From Hyphomicrobium sp. CS1BSMeth3 (GTDB lineage: Bacteria; Pseudomonadota; Alphaproteobacteria; Rhizobiales; Hyphomicrobiaceae), in contig NZ_FPEI01000003.1 of the NCBI RefSeq assembly GCF_900117415.1, positions 310,001 through 374,000 on the forward strand: DNA of 64,000 bases. The letters are read 5' to 3'. The notes under the pieces were generated by a model. The model searched no databases, had not been told where the DNA came from, and worked only from the letters and a program-made list of their open reading frames with translations. Shown one piece after another: positions 7,684 to 15,745 of this stretch. Each line of letters starts with the position of its first letter. Within the stretch, counting starts at the first letter, position 1. A program made the position numbers and the translations under genes.

Positions 7684-8682
7684 ATGGCGCAATTTTCTCG
7701 TCGTCAGATGATTGCAGGCAGCCTGTCCGCCGCGGCCCTTGCGCCAGTCTGTCACCTCACACCAGCACGCGCAGCGGCACCGCAAATTGGAAAGCAGGCG
7801 CCGGGGTTCTATCGCTATCGGCATGGGGATTTCGAGGTCACCGCTGTCACGGATGGCGCGATCAGGCAGCCGCTCGCGGACAGCTACGTGGTCAATGCGA
7901 GCCGCGACCAGGTCAATGCGGCGCTCGGGGCAATGCACCTCGAAAGGGACAGAATATTCGCGCCGCTGACGCCGGTGGTCATCAATACAGGCACGAGGCT
8001 GGTCGTCATCGATACAGGACTTGGGCCGGCAGCCTTCGAACAGAGCAAAGGGGCGGGCGGCCAGTTCCACACCAACCTCCGGGCGGCCGGCATCGATGCT
8101 GCGGCGGTCGACGCTGTCGTCCTCTCACACCTGCATCGCGACCACGTCGGCGGCCTGCTCACCAAGGATGGTCATCCGGCTTTTCCAAATGCGGAAATTT
8201 TTGTTCCTGCCGCCGACTGGCGCTTCTGGTCCGACGACGGCAACCTGACGAGGATGACGGCGGGCAGCATTCCCGAGATCAATTTCAGGAACAACAAGCA
8301 GGTCTTCGCTTCCCTGAAGAACAGGGTGACCCTGTACGATGCCGACAAGGAAGTGCAGCCGGGCATTCTGTCAGTGCCGGCCTACGGACACACGCCGGGC
8401 CACACGGCGCATCTTGTCACCTCGGGCAATGCCAAGGTTCTTCTGCAGGCCGATCTGACAGCCTTCTCGGCGACGCTGTTCGTCGCCAACCCCGGCTGGC
8501 ACGTCTTCTTCGATATGGACGGCGCCGCCGCCGAGAGCAGTCGCAGGCGCATCTACGACATGGCGGCAAGCGAGAAGCTGCTCGTGCAGGGCTATCACCT
8601 GCCGTTCCCCTCGCTCGGTCAAATCGAGCGCCAGGGAAGCGCGTACCGGTTTGTGCCTGCCACCTGGAACTCATCTCTCTGA
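7684..8682 (+). CDS. Tat-exported metallo-beta-lactamase-fold hydrolase
   Basis: A 332-residue MBL-fold hydrolase, probably periplasmic. The N terminus SRRQMIAGSLSAAALAP is a twin-arginine signal. The zinc site is complete: H149, H151, D153, H154 in SHLHRDH, H240 at the end of GHTPGH, and D257 in LLQAD. The layout fits the lactonase/AiiA-like and related groups of MBL hydrolases. A GGAGG box precedes the ATG. It lies downstream of the winged-helix/TPR regulator and upstream of a cupin gene on the same strand. The substrate is not predictable; quorum-signal lactones are one possibility only. Confidence 0.87.
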   Translation: MAQFSRRQMIAGSLSAAALAPVCHLTPARAAAPQIGKQAPGFYRYRHGDFEVTAVTDGAIRQPLADSYVVNASRDQVNAALGAMHLERDRIFAPLTPVVINTGTRLVVIDTGLGPAAFEQSKGAGGQFHTNLRAAGIDAAAVDAVVLSHLHRDHVGGLLTKDGHPAFPNAEIFVPAADWRFWSDDGNLTRMTAGSIPEINFRNNKQVFASLKNRVTLYDADKEVQPGILSVPAYGHTPGHTAHLVTSGNAKVLLQADLTAFSATLFVANPGWHVFFDMDGAAAESSRRRIYDMAASEKLLVQGYHLPFPSLGQIERQGSAYRFVPATWNSSL

Positions 8683-8817
8683 GAGCCCGCATCGGCAATC
8701 GGCCTCGACCGCGCGAACCTATGCGCGTGATCGCAGGCCGGGAGATCGAAGCCCGATCGCCTTCTCACTACCGCGTCGCGAATTGGCCAACCGCAGAAGA
8801 TAGAAGGAATGGGAAAT

Positions 8818-9231
8818 ATGAGACTATCGAAAGCAGTTGTGCTGGCTGGATGTGGCGCCATTCTCGCGGCCGCGGGAACGACGTGGATCCAGGCTCAGAC
8901 ACCATCGACGGCGCCGAGCCAGATTCTGGCGACCGACCTCGTGAACATTCCCGGGCAGGAAGCCCTGTTCTTCATGGCTGACTGGCGGCCGAACCAGCAG
9001 CTTCCCTGGCACGCTCACCCTGAAGGCCATGAGTTCGTCTACGTTATCCAGGGTGCGGTGACGTTTGAAATCGATGGCGTTGGTTCGCGCACGGTGAAGG
9101 CCGGCGAGATGCTCTACGTGCGCCCCGATGTGCCGCATCGCGCGCAGAACGCGCATGATGGATCGTCCAGAACTCTGGTCGTCCGGATCAAGGACAAGAG
9201 CAAGCCGATCATGGTCGGCGTACCGCGGTAG
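8818..9231 (+). CDS. Exported cupin-domain protein
   Basis: A 137-residue protein with an N-terminal export signal (VVLAGCGAILAAAGTTWIQA) and a single cupin barrel. The metal-binding first motif is PWHAHPEGHEFVYVIQG and the second is GEMLYVRPDVPHRAQN, giving a His3-Glu-type site. The second of two close ATGs is chosen because the GAAGGA box directly abuts the first ATG (8809) and is properly spaced from this one. An LAGC at residues 9-12 could be a lipobox, but the hydrophobic stretch continues past it, so cleavage after WIQA is more likely. It follows the MBL-fold hydrolase gene. Confidence 0.78.
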   Translation: MRLSKAVVLAGCGAILAAAGTTWIQAQTPSTAPSQILATDLVNIPGQEALFFMADWRPNQQLPWHAHPEGHEFVYVIQGAVTFEIDGVGSRTVKAGEMLYVRPDVPHRAQNAHDGSSRTLVVRIKDKSKPIMVGVPR

Positions 9232-9416
9232 CGAATACCCGAGTCTGGATCGCGGGAGCACGGCCCTGGCCGCTCGCGTTCAAGAGCGCAGATATTCTGC
9301 ACATACCGTACAGGAACATTCATTTGCCCGCGTTCCATTGTCGCTCCAAACAATAGGGGCACGGGCCGTGCCCAAGCGCATGGTTCTCTTCGAGTTGCAG
9401 GCTGGAAGCGCACGCA

Positions 9417-9851
9417 ATGCAGACCGACGAACTCACAGCTCGGATCGGGGAAGCCATCCTTGCCAGCGCCGCCGATGCCATTCTCGCGACGGACCGGGAG
9501 GGCACGGTCAATTTCTGGAATCCGGGCGCCGAACGTCTGTTCGGCTTCAGCAAGAAGGAAGCGATCGGCGCCTCGCTCGATCTGATCATCCCGGAGCGCC
9601 TGCGAAAGCGCCATTGGGATGGCTGGCTGCATGTCATGCAGAGCGGCGAGACCCGCTATGGTGCCGGTGATGTCCTGGCCGTGCCGGCCATGACCAAGGA
9701 TGGACGGCAGATCTCCGTCGAGTTCACGATCATTCTGTTGCGGGACGCCGACCAGAAGATCGTCGGCATGGCCGCAGTCCTGCGCGACGTCACGAGGCGC
9801 TTCGAGGAAATGCGGCGTCTGCGGCGCCAGCTAGCAGAGCGCGCCCGGTAG
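9417..9851 (+). CDS. Single PAS-domain protein
   Basis: A 144-residue protein that is essentially one PAS domain with a short helical tail. Residues about 10-130 show the family course: AILASAADAILATDREG, then NFWNPGAERLFGFSKKEAIG, a PAC-like ISVEFTIILLRD and VGMAAVLRDVT. The tail (RRFEEMRRLRRQLAERAR) looks like the start of a coiled-coil linker, but no kinase, GGDEF or HTH output domain follows. It may bind haem, flavin or a small ligand and act on a partner protein. It is transcribed in the direction of its upstream neighbours, with no clear operon. Confidence 0.8.
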   Translation: MQTDELTARIGEAILASAADAILATDREGTVNFWNPGAERLFGFSKKEAIGASLDLIIPERLRKRHWDGWLHVMQSGETRYGAGDVLAVPAMTKDGRQISVEFTIILLRDADQKIVGMAAVLRDVTRRFEEMRRLRRQLAERAR

Positions 9852-9895
9852 ACTTGGCGGGCTCGCAGATGAGGCCATCGGCCCCGCGACGGCAA

Positions 9896-10531
9896 CTAGA
9901 TGCCGGAGCGGGTTGCCACCAGGCACCATTTGCTGCCTCGCGGCGTCAACTTCCGGGCAAACGTCCAGATGTCCACGCTGCGGCGCGCCACGGGCCTCTC
10001 TTCGGTCAGTTCTCCTGCAGCATTGCGACAGACATTGAAGGCTTCGCCGATGAATCGGACCGAAACCTCCATGTGTGTCGCGTCGACCGTGCCATCGATG
10101 ATTTCGGGTGTCTCTATGCGCGCGAACAGGGTTTCGACCCGTAGTCCGGCGGCTTCGCGGTCGGCAATCACCTGCTCGAATGTCCGGTACACTTCGGATG
10201 AGACGAGACCGAGAAGAACCTCGCGGTCGCCAGCGTTGAGCGCCGCAATGATCGTTTCGTAGCGCTTGAGAGTGTTGGCCAGGAATTCGTCGATGCTCGC
10301 GACGGACTCGCGGCAAACGATCTCCGACAGCAGGGCGTCGTGATCGTGTGCGACCGATCGGCCCTCGGGAGACGCACTGGATTGGGTGTCAGTCACCCCC
10401 GCGCGTCGTTTGAGCACGTCCTCGGTTACTTCGAGCCGGCTCAGGTGTGCGCGCCAGCTCGCTGCAATCCAGTAGACGACAAATGCGTACATCAGCCATC
10501 CGATGACGGATCCACCACTCTCTTCAGGCAT
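9896..10531 (-). CDS. Tim44-like domain protein with N-terminal membrane anchor
   Basis: A 211-residue protein with a membrane segment at its N terminus (VIGWLMYAFVVYWIAASW), a variable linker and a C-terminal Tim44-like domain of about 140 residues (FLANTLKRYETIIAALNAGD, VSSEVYRTFEQVIADREAAG, and the ending WTFARKLTPRGSKWCLVAT). Alphaproteobacteria have such TimA-type proteins related to the mitochondrial import component; their role in bacteria is poorly known. It lies 33 bases downstream of the cytochrome oxidase subunit I gene on the same strand and may be co-transcribed with it, possibly helping oxidase membrane assembly (inference). Confidence 0.75.
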   Translation of the reverse strand: MPEESGGSVIGWLMYAFVVYWIAASWRAHLSRLEVTEDVLKRRAGVTDTQSSASPEGRSVAHDHDALLSEIVCRESVASIDEFLANTLKRYETIIAALNAGDREVLLGLVSSEVYRTFEQVIADREAAGLRVETLFARIETPEIIDGTVDATHMEVSVRFIGEAFNVCRNAAGELTEERPVARRSVDIWTFARKLTPRGSKWCLVATRSGI

Positions 10532-10564
10532 TGCGATCTGTCTCCATCCTGTGCCCTGCCGCGC

Positions 10565-12172
10565 TCACGCCGCTGGCTTTCCATCGAACCGGGGCAGGGT
10601 CTCGAACGAGTGGAAGGGAGGCGGCGACGACAAGGTCCACTCGAGTGTCGTTGCTCCCGCTCCCCAGGGATTGTTACCGGCCGCGCGTTTGCGCCAGAAG
10701 GCTTCGGCGACGGTAACAAAGAAGATCAGGAAGCCGGCTGCGGATATGTAGGAGCCGATCGAGGAGATGTAGTTCCACGGTGCGAACGCATCCGGATAGT
10801 CGGCGTAGCGGCGCGGCATGCCGGCGAGACCGAGGAAGTGCTGCGGGAAGAACACCATGTTCACGCCGACGAACATGAGCGCGAAATGCAGCCGCCCCAG
10901 CCACTCGGAATAGAGATAGCCGGTCATCTTGGGGAACCAGTAGTAGAAGCCCGCGAAGATGCCGAACACGGCACCGAGCGACAGCACGTAGTGGAAATGC
11001 GCCACGACGTAGTACGTGTCGTGAAGCACGGTATCGATCCCGACATTGGCGAGCACCACGCCTGTCACGCCGCCGATCGTGAAGAGAATGACGAAGCCGA
11101 GCGCCCACAGCATGGGAACGCGGAAGCGGATCGAGCCACCCCACATGGTGGCGATCCAGGAGAAGACCTTTATGCCGGTCGGGACCGCGATCACCATCGA
11201 TGCGAGCGCGAAGTACCGGGAGGCGTTGAACGACATGCCCACCGTGTACATGTGATGGGCCCAGACAATGAACCCGATCAAGCCGATGGCGACCATGGCG
11301 TAGGCCATGCCGAGATAGCCGAAGATCGGCTTGCGGGCGAACGAGGAGACGACGTGGCTGATGATCCCGAAGGCCGGCAGGATCATGATGTAGACCTCGG
11401 GATGGCCGAAGAACCAGAACAGGTGCTGGTACAGGATGGGATCACCACCACCGGCAGCGGCGAAGAACGTCGTCCCGAAGTTCCGGTCGGTCAGGAGCAT
11501 CGTGATCGCACCTGCCAGCACGGGCAGCGATATCAGCAGCATGAAAGCGGTGACCAGCATGCTCCAGGCGAAGAGCGGCATCCTGTGCATGCTCATGCCG
11601 GGCGCGCGCATATTGAATATGGTCGTGATGAAGTTGATGGCGCCGAGGATCGATGAGGCGCCGGCGAGATGGATCGAGAGGATTACGAAATCGACCGCCG
11701 GCCCCGGCTGCCCTGATGTCGACAGCGGCGGATAGAGCGTCCAACCACCGCCGTGCCCCGCGGCACCGGGAGCTCCCTCGACGAAGCCGGACATGCAGAA
11801 CAGGACGAAGGCTATGACCAGCAGCCAGAACGAGATGTTGTTCAGGCGCGGGAAGGCCATGTCCGGCGCGCCGATCATGAGCGGCACCAGCCAATTGCCG
11901 AAGCCGCCGATGAGCGCAGGCATGACCACGAAGAAGATCATCACCAGCCCGTGCGCGCTGACCATCATGTTGAACAGCATGGGGTCGGCGAAGAATTGGA
12001 GCCCGGGCGCCTGCAATTCCATCCGGATCAAGACCGAGAGCGCTGTGCCGACGACGCCCGCAAGGCTCGCGAAGACGAGATAGAGCGTGCCGATATCCTT
12101 GTGGTTGGTCGAACAGAACCAGCGCACCCAGAAGGAAGGTCTATCGGCGTGGGGTGTTGCGGCAGCCGTCAT
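10565..12172 (-). CDS. ctaD: Cytochrome c oxidase subunit I (aa3 type)
   Basis: A 535-residue integral membrane protein, catalytic subunit I of an A1-type haem-copper oxidase reducing O2 to water. All key residues are visible: haem a ligands H74 and H394, haem a3 ligand H392, CuB ligands H257, H306 and H307, the cross-linking Y261 in GHPEVY with E259 of the D channel, D104 at the D-channel entrance and K335 of the K channel. About 12 membrane segments. The ATG at 12170-12172 has a GGGAGAG box. Subunits II and III and haem O synthase, normally adjacent, are absent here; only a Tim44-like gene follows. Confidence 0.95.
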   Translation of the reverse strand: MTAAATPHADRPSFWVRWFCSTNHKDIGTLYLVFASLAGVVGTALSVLIRMELQAPGLQFFADPMLFNMMVSAHGLVMIFFVVMPALIGGFGNWLVPLMIGAPDMAFPRLNNISFWLLVIAFVLFCMSGFVEGAPGAAGHGGGWTLYPPLSTSGQPGPAVDFVILSIHLAGASSILGAINFITTIFNMRAPGMSMHRMPLFAWSMLVTAFMLLISLPVLAGAITMLLTDRNFGTTFFAAAGGGDPILYQHLFWFFGHPEVYIMILPAFGIISHVVSSFARKPIFGYLGMAYAMVAIGLIGFIVWAHHMYTVGMSFNASRYFALASMVIAVPTGIKVFSWIATMWGGSIRFRVPMLWALGFVILFTIGGVTGVVLANVGIDTVLHDTYYVVAHFHYVLSLGAVFGIFAGFYYWFPKMTGYLYSEWLGRLHFALMFVGVNMVFFPQHFLGLAGMPRRYADYPDAFAPWNYISSIGSYISAAGFLIFFVTVAEAFWRKRAAGNNPWGAGATTLEWTLSSPPPFHSFETLPRFDGKPAA

Positions 12173-12354
12173 GTCACTCTCCCACCGCACGCAGAGTCGG
12201 CGCCTCATCACCAAGGGGGACATCGGCACGCGCACTGCGGGGCAAGGCTTTGGTCAGCCGCTCACCATTTTGCCCAGCAAGAAAGAGCAGACAAACGAAT
12301 TTAATGGGTCCATAAATGCAATAAAAATGCTACTTGGAATTAGGCAGGTGCCCC

Positions 12355-13218
12355 ATGGACATCGAGCTGGCACGGACCTTCATCGAGATCGTCAAGACCC
12401 GCAGCTTCGTGCGGGCAGCGGAGCGGCTCAACATCAGCCAGACAGCGGTCAGCGCACGCGTGCGCGCCCTGGAAGAGCGGCTTGGCCGCCCCTTGTTCGT
12501 CCGCAACAAGAACGGCGCGTCGCTGACGCCGGCCGGCGAGCAGCTCCTGCGCTACGCGCCGATGTTCGTGCAGCTCTGGGAGAGGGCACGTCACCAGGTC
12601 GCCGTGCCGAAGGGACGACGCGCGGTTCTGACCATCGGCGGCGAGCTGAGCCTTTGGCATCCCTGGCTCGTGGACTGGCTGCATTGGATGCGCCGCACCG
12701 CGCCGGATGTGGCGCTGCGTGTGCAGGTCGGCCTACCGGAGAGTCTCATCGATCAGGTCGCCGCCGGCGCACTCGACGTTGCGGTCCTCTATGCCCCGCA
12801 GTATCGGCCGGGCACGCGCGTCGAGCAGCTCCTCGAGGAGAAGCTGGTGCTGGTTACGACCGATGCCGACGGAAAGGCTGTCGAGCCGGGAAGCTACGTC
12901 TATGTCGATTGGGGGCCCGATTTCGCGCATCACCACGAGCTGAGCTTTCCCGACGGAGCAAACCCCGGGATATTCGTCGGGCTTGGGCCACTTGCGCTGA
13001 CCTACATCCTCGAAGCCGGCGGATCGGGATACTTCCGCAAGCGTGTCGTAGAGCCGCTCATTGCTGATGGAAAGCTGCACCTCGTGGCCGGCGCGCCGAG
13101 CCTTGCCTATCCTGTCTATGCCATGTGCTCGGCACATGCCGACGACGAGCTGATCTCGCTCGCGCTGGACGCCCTGCGCGACATCGCTGCGGGGGGCGAA
13201 GCGGAGAGGAGCTCCTGA
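12355..13218 (+). CDS. LysR-family transcriptional regulator
   Basis: A 287-residue LysR-type regulator. Residues 2-60 form the winged helix-turn-helix (IELARTFIEIVKTRSFVRAA, then LNISQTAVSARVRALEERLG and LFVRNKNGASLTPAGEQL). Residues about 90-280 form the periplasmic-binding-protein-like effector domain. The ATG at 12355 is the family start; an upstream TTG would add seven unrelated residues. It is divergent from the oxidase subunit I gene, with about 180 AT-rich bases between, so that gene is a possible target. Effector unknown. Confidence 0.88.
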   Translation: MDIELARTFIEIVKTRSFVRAAERLNISQTAVSARVRALEERLGRPLFVRNKNGASLTPAGEQLLRYAPMFVQLWERARHQVAVPKGRRAVLTIGGELSLWHPWLVDWLHWMRRTAPDVALRVQVGLPESLIDQVAAGALDVAVLYAPQYRPGTRVEQLLEEKLVLVTTDADGKAVEPGSYVYVDWGPDFAHHHELSFPDGANPGIFVGLGPLALTYILEAGGSGYFRKRVVEPLIADGKLHLVAGAPSLAYPVYAMCSAHADDELISLALDALRDIAAGGEAERSS

Positions 13219-13243
13219 GCGCCAAGCTCAGAGGCTGGCGTCA

Positions 13244-13690
13244 TCAAGAGAGCACGTGTGATTCCGGGTCCAGAACCCTGCGGAAATCACGGGGCTTGAG
13301 CGCAATGCTTTCCAGAGTGTGCTCATCGAGCGTATCGAGGAAGGCTGAAAGCGCCTTGTTCAACACGCGCGGCAGGCGGCAGCAGCCCGTAATGACGCAC
13401 TGGCTCCCTGTTGCAAAGCACTCGACGAGCGCGAAATCCGGCTCCGTATCGCGGATAACGGCGCCCAACCGGATCTCGTCAGCCGGACGCGCGAGCTTGA
13501 GCCCGCCAGAACGGCCACGCACAGCCGTGAGATAGCCGGTGCGGGTCAGCGTGTTGACCACTTTCATCAGGTGAGCGCGAGAGATCTGATAGGACGCGGC
13601 CATTTCCTCGATGGTGACGCGCCGGTCGCCCGCAGCGTGCACGTACATGAGCACGCGTAGCGCGAAATCTGAGAACTTGGTGAGCTGCAT
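13244..13690 (-). CDS. nsrR: Rrf2-family Fe-S repressor, NsrR-like
   Basis: A 148-residue Rrf2-family regulator. It has the N-terminal winged helix (MQLTKFSDFALRVLMYVHA, SRAHLMKVVNTLTRTGYL, RGRSGGLKLAR) and a cysteine cluster ECFATGSQCVITGCCRL (C91, C98, C103, C104), close to the three-cysteine spacing of NsrR, the [4Fe-4S] nitric oxide sensor. Asp8, the fourth cluster ligand in Streptomyces NsrR, is also present. It is divergent from an operon with a ferredoxin and a truncated haemoglobin, with a strong palindrome between. NsrR fits better than IscR or RirA, whose cysteine spacing and contexts differ. Confidence 0.85.
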   Translation of the reverse strand: MQLTKFSDFALRVLMYVHAAGDRRVTIEEMAASYQISRAHLMKVVNTLTRTGYLTAVRGRSGGLKLARPADEIRLGAVIRDTEPDFALVECFATGSQCVITGCCRLPRVLNKALSAFLDTLDEHTLESIALKPRDFRRVLDPESHVLS

Positions 13691-13723
13691 GGGCCCCTGC
13701 GTCAGTATGGATTAGATTCATCC

Positions 13724-13753
13724 TTGACACATCTTATTGGCCTGAGCAACTAT
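13724..13753 (+). promoter_or_regulatory. Candidate promoter of the NO-response operon
   Basis: A perfect TTGACA (13724-13729) is followed after 17-18 bases by an AACTAT-type minus 10 box (13748-13753). The NsrR-type palindrome begins three bases further on, over the expected transcription start, so a bound repressor would block initiation. Confidence 0.5.
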
Positions 13754-13755
13754 CC

Positions 13756-13784
13756 CATAAGATGCATCATGAATGTATCTTATG
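13756..13784. promoter_or_regulatory. NsrR-type operator palindrome
   Basis: Inverted repeat with 12-base arms, CATAAGATGCAT and ATGTATCTTATG, matching at 11 of 12 positions across a five-base spacer. It has the AAGATGYAT-N-ATRCATCTT character of published NsrR sites. It overlaps the expected start of transcription of the downstream operon and ends nine bases before the first start codon. Confidence 0.8.
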
Positions 13785-13793
13785 AGGGACGCC

Positions 13794-14249
13794 ATGCTCG
13801 AGACACTAGAACGCCCCCGCAGCGAAGTGCGCGTTGCACCTTCCAAGCCTGCCCCCTCGAATGCTCAAGAGATCCAGCCCCGAACCGAGGTCGAGGAGGA
13901 TGACGGGCTCCTGAGGACGGCCGGGCCCATCATGATGGTCTGCTACGGCATTGCCTTTTTCACGGCCGTACTGACGTTCATGAGCAGCGGCGAAGCACTG
14001 ATCGCCGTCGCAATCAGCATCGGGTTCGCCGTGATGTTCTTCACCGTACCTCTGCTGATGATGCGCGTGCGGGCGCGGCACGATGTGCGCTGGCAGCCGG
14101 CGAAAAAGCATCGCCTGAGCGATGAGGTCGACACCTATACAGGTTTCATGGATCGCACATCGGCCGTGACGCATATGGTCATCGTGCCCGTGGCAGTGGC
14201 CTTGGCATTCGTAGGCTTCGCCGTGATCTGGACCATGGTTCGCCCGTGA
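13794..14249 (+). CDS. Unknown two-helix membrane protein of the NsrR operon
   Basis: A 151-residue protein with a long soluble N terminus and probably three hydrophobic segments: PIMMVCYGIAFFTAVLTFM, AVAISIGFAVMFFTVPLLMM and a C-terminal MVIVPVAVALAFVGFAVIW. Between the last two lies the polar stretch RARHDVRWQPAKKHRL. I do not recognise the family. The ATG with a GAGGG box at 13794 is preferred over one at 13773, which lies inside the operator. As first gene after an NsrR-type operator it should be induced by nitric oxide; a role in NO tolerance or electron supply is inference. Confidence 0.6.
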   Translation: MLETLERPRSEVRVAPSKPAPSNAQEIQPRTEVEEDDGLLRTAGPIMMVCYGIAFFTAVLTFMSSGEALIAVAISIGFAVMFFTVPLLMMRVRARHDVRWQPAKKHRLSDEVDTYTGFMDRTSAVTHMVIVPVAVALAFVGFAVIWTMVRP

Positions 14250-14258
14250 GGCACAGCC

Positions 14259-14606
14259 ATGACCTTTGTCGTCACTGAGAACTGCATCAAGTGCAAATAT
14301 ACGGACTGCGTCGAGGTCTGCCCGGTCGATTGCTTCTACGAGGGCGAGAACATGCTCGTCATTCATCCGGACGAGTGCATCGACTGCGGCGTGTGTGTGC
14401 CGGAATGCCCCGCCGAGGCGATCTTCCCGGATACGGATCCGACGATCTCCGACCATTGGCTCGACATCAATCGCAAATACGCAGAGAAGTGGCCGAACAT
14501 CCTGTCCAAGAGGGCCCCTATGCCCAATGCCGACGCAGAGAACGGCCGCGAGGGCAAGGCTGCGGAGTTCTCGCCCAATCCCGGTCAGACCGAAGACGTG
14601 ACATGA
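14259..14606 (+). CDS. fdxA: 7Fe-8S ferredoxin FdxA
   Basis: A 115-residue bacterial-type ferredoxin carrying a [3Fe-4S] and a [4Fe-4S] cluster. Cysteines at 9, 12, 17, 21, 25, 40, 43, 46 and 50 match the Azotobacter ferredoxin I pattern (8, 11, 16, 20, 24, 39, 42, 45, 49) shifted by one. In that pattern C9, C17 and C50 would hold the 3Fe cluster and C21, C40, C43 and C46 the 4Fe cluster. The long C-terminal tail after residue 60 ([17 protein letters not shown]) is also typical. It probably supplies electrons within this operon, possibly to the truncated haemoglobin. Its TGA overlaps the next ATG (ATGA). Confidence 0.92.
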   Translation: MTFVVTENCIKCKYTDCVEVCPVDCFYEGENMLVIHPDECIDCGVCVPECPAEAIFPDTDPTISDHWLDINRKYAEKWPNILSKRAPMPNADAENGREGKAAEFSPNPGQTEDVT

Positions 14607-15058
14607 CATCCCTCGTGGCGCCGCTCCTGTTCTTCTGGTCGGGACTGCTCTTTGGCGTCTCGTTCGTGGCAACGCCGGCGAAGTTTCTGGCGCCGAGTCT
14701 TCAGCTACCGCAGGCGCTTGATGTCGGACGCTGGACCTTTCATGTCCTGACGCTGATCGAATGGGGTTTCGTGCTGGTTGCCGCTCTGTTGGTCTGGGCC
14801 TGTCGTCCTCGGGTGGCCGCGGGCTGGGGCTGGGTGATGATTGCCCTTGTCGCGGTCGCGGCCGTATTGGCGCTCGAGACTGTTGTTGTGCGCCCCATTC
14901 TCGATGCGCGCGTTCTGGACATCATAGCCGGGCGCAGTGTTGCGCCGAACATCCTGCACGAAGTCTATATCGGCCTGGAGGCGCTGAAGCTTCTATTGAT
15001 CCTCGCCGCAGCCATCGCCAGCGCGCGCTGGACGCCAGTGACGGTGCGATCGCAATGA
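14603..15058 (+). CDS. Unknown four-helix membrane protein of the NsrR operon
   Basis: A 151-residue integral membrane protein with four hydrophobic segments ([77 protein letters not shown]). A conserved-looking [13 protein letters not shown] follows the first helix, and a [10 protein letters not shown]-type loop precedes the last. I cannot assign a family. It starts at an ATG overlapping the ferredoxin stop codon, so it is translationally coupled to fdxA. Histidines in helix 2 (H50-region) and the loop before helix 4 might bind haem, which is speculation. Confidence 0.6.
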   Translation: MTSLVAPLLFFWSGLLFGVSFVATPAKFLAPSLQLPQALDVGRWTFHVLTLIEWGFVLVAALLVWACRPRVAAGWGWVMIALVAVAAVLALETVVVRPILDARVLDIIAGRSVAPNILHEVYIGLEALKLLLILAAAIASARWTPVTVRSQ

Positions 15059-15088
15059 CTCTTTCACATGAATTCAGGATAGGCGCCC

Positions 15089-15526
15089 ATGCCCCGTGAT
15101 CCGCATCCCAGAGCTCCGGGCGCCGAGGTCGGTATCACCGAGGAGATGATTCACGATCTGGTGCACACATTCTATGCGCGCGTCCGCCGCGATCCGCTGA
15201 TCGGTCCGATCTTCAATGCGCGTATCGATGACTGGCCGGCTCACCTCGAGAAGCTGTGCGCATTCTGGTCGTCGGTGACGTTGATGACCGGCCGCTACAA
15301 AGGCACGCCCATGAAGGCGCACGCCGAGCTGCCCGACATCGCGCCCGCGCATTTCGAGCGCTGGCTCGCGCTATTCCAGGCGACGGCCGTCAGCAGATGC
15401 CCGTCCGATGCGGCGCAAGTTTTTGTCGATCGCGCCAATCGCATTGGGGCCTCGCTCCAGCTCGGAATTGCCCTCCATCGCGGTGAGGCCATCGTTCCGC
15501 CCATGCGGTTCGGCGAAGCGCAATAA
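15089..15526 (+). CDS. Group III truncated haemoglobin
   Basis: A 145-residue globin of the truncated group III family. The B helix has HTFYARVRRDP with Tyr29 at about position B10; LEKLCAFWSSVTLMTGRYKG and the proximal-histidine region LPDIAPAHFERWLALF (His88) are diagnostic. The Campylobacter relative Ctb is induced by nitric oxide through a dedicated regulator. Here the gene ends an NsrR-type operon with FdxA, so NO dioxygenation or NO/O2 handling is the likely role. It lacks a reductase domain, so reduction must come from a partner such as FdxA. Confidence 0.9.
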   Translation: MPRDPHPRAPGAEVGITEEMIHDLVHTFYARVRRDPLIGPIFNARIDDWPAHLEKLCAFWSSVTLMTGRYKGTPMKAHAELPDIAPAHFERWLALFQATAVSRCPSDAAQVFVDRANRIGASLQLGIALHRGEAIVPPMRFGEAQ

Positions 15527-15745
15527 CATTACATCGCCATTTCAATCGCATGATGTTCGCAGTTTCATCCTGCCGGCTCGGCAAATTTTGCTCGGATGTT
15601 TCAATCGGATCTTAAGCCGTGGGAGCCATCGTGCGGCCCGGCAGAGCTCCTCGACTACCTGCTCGGTTGATCGGGAGGCTCGGCCAATAAGGCTGCGAAG
15701 CGTTCGTCATCGCAGCGATCCACACATGGCTTGCGGGGCATCGCG

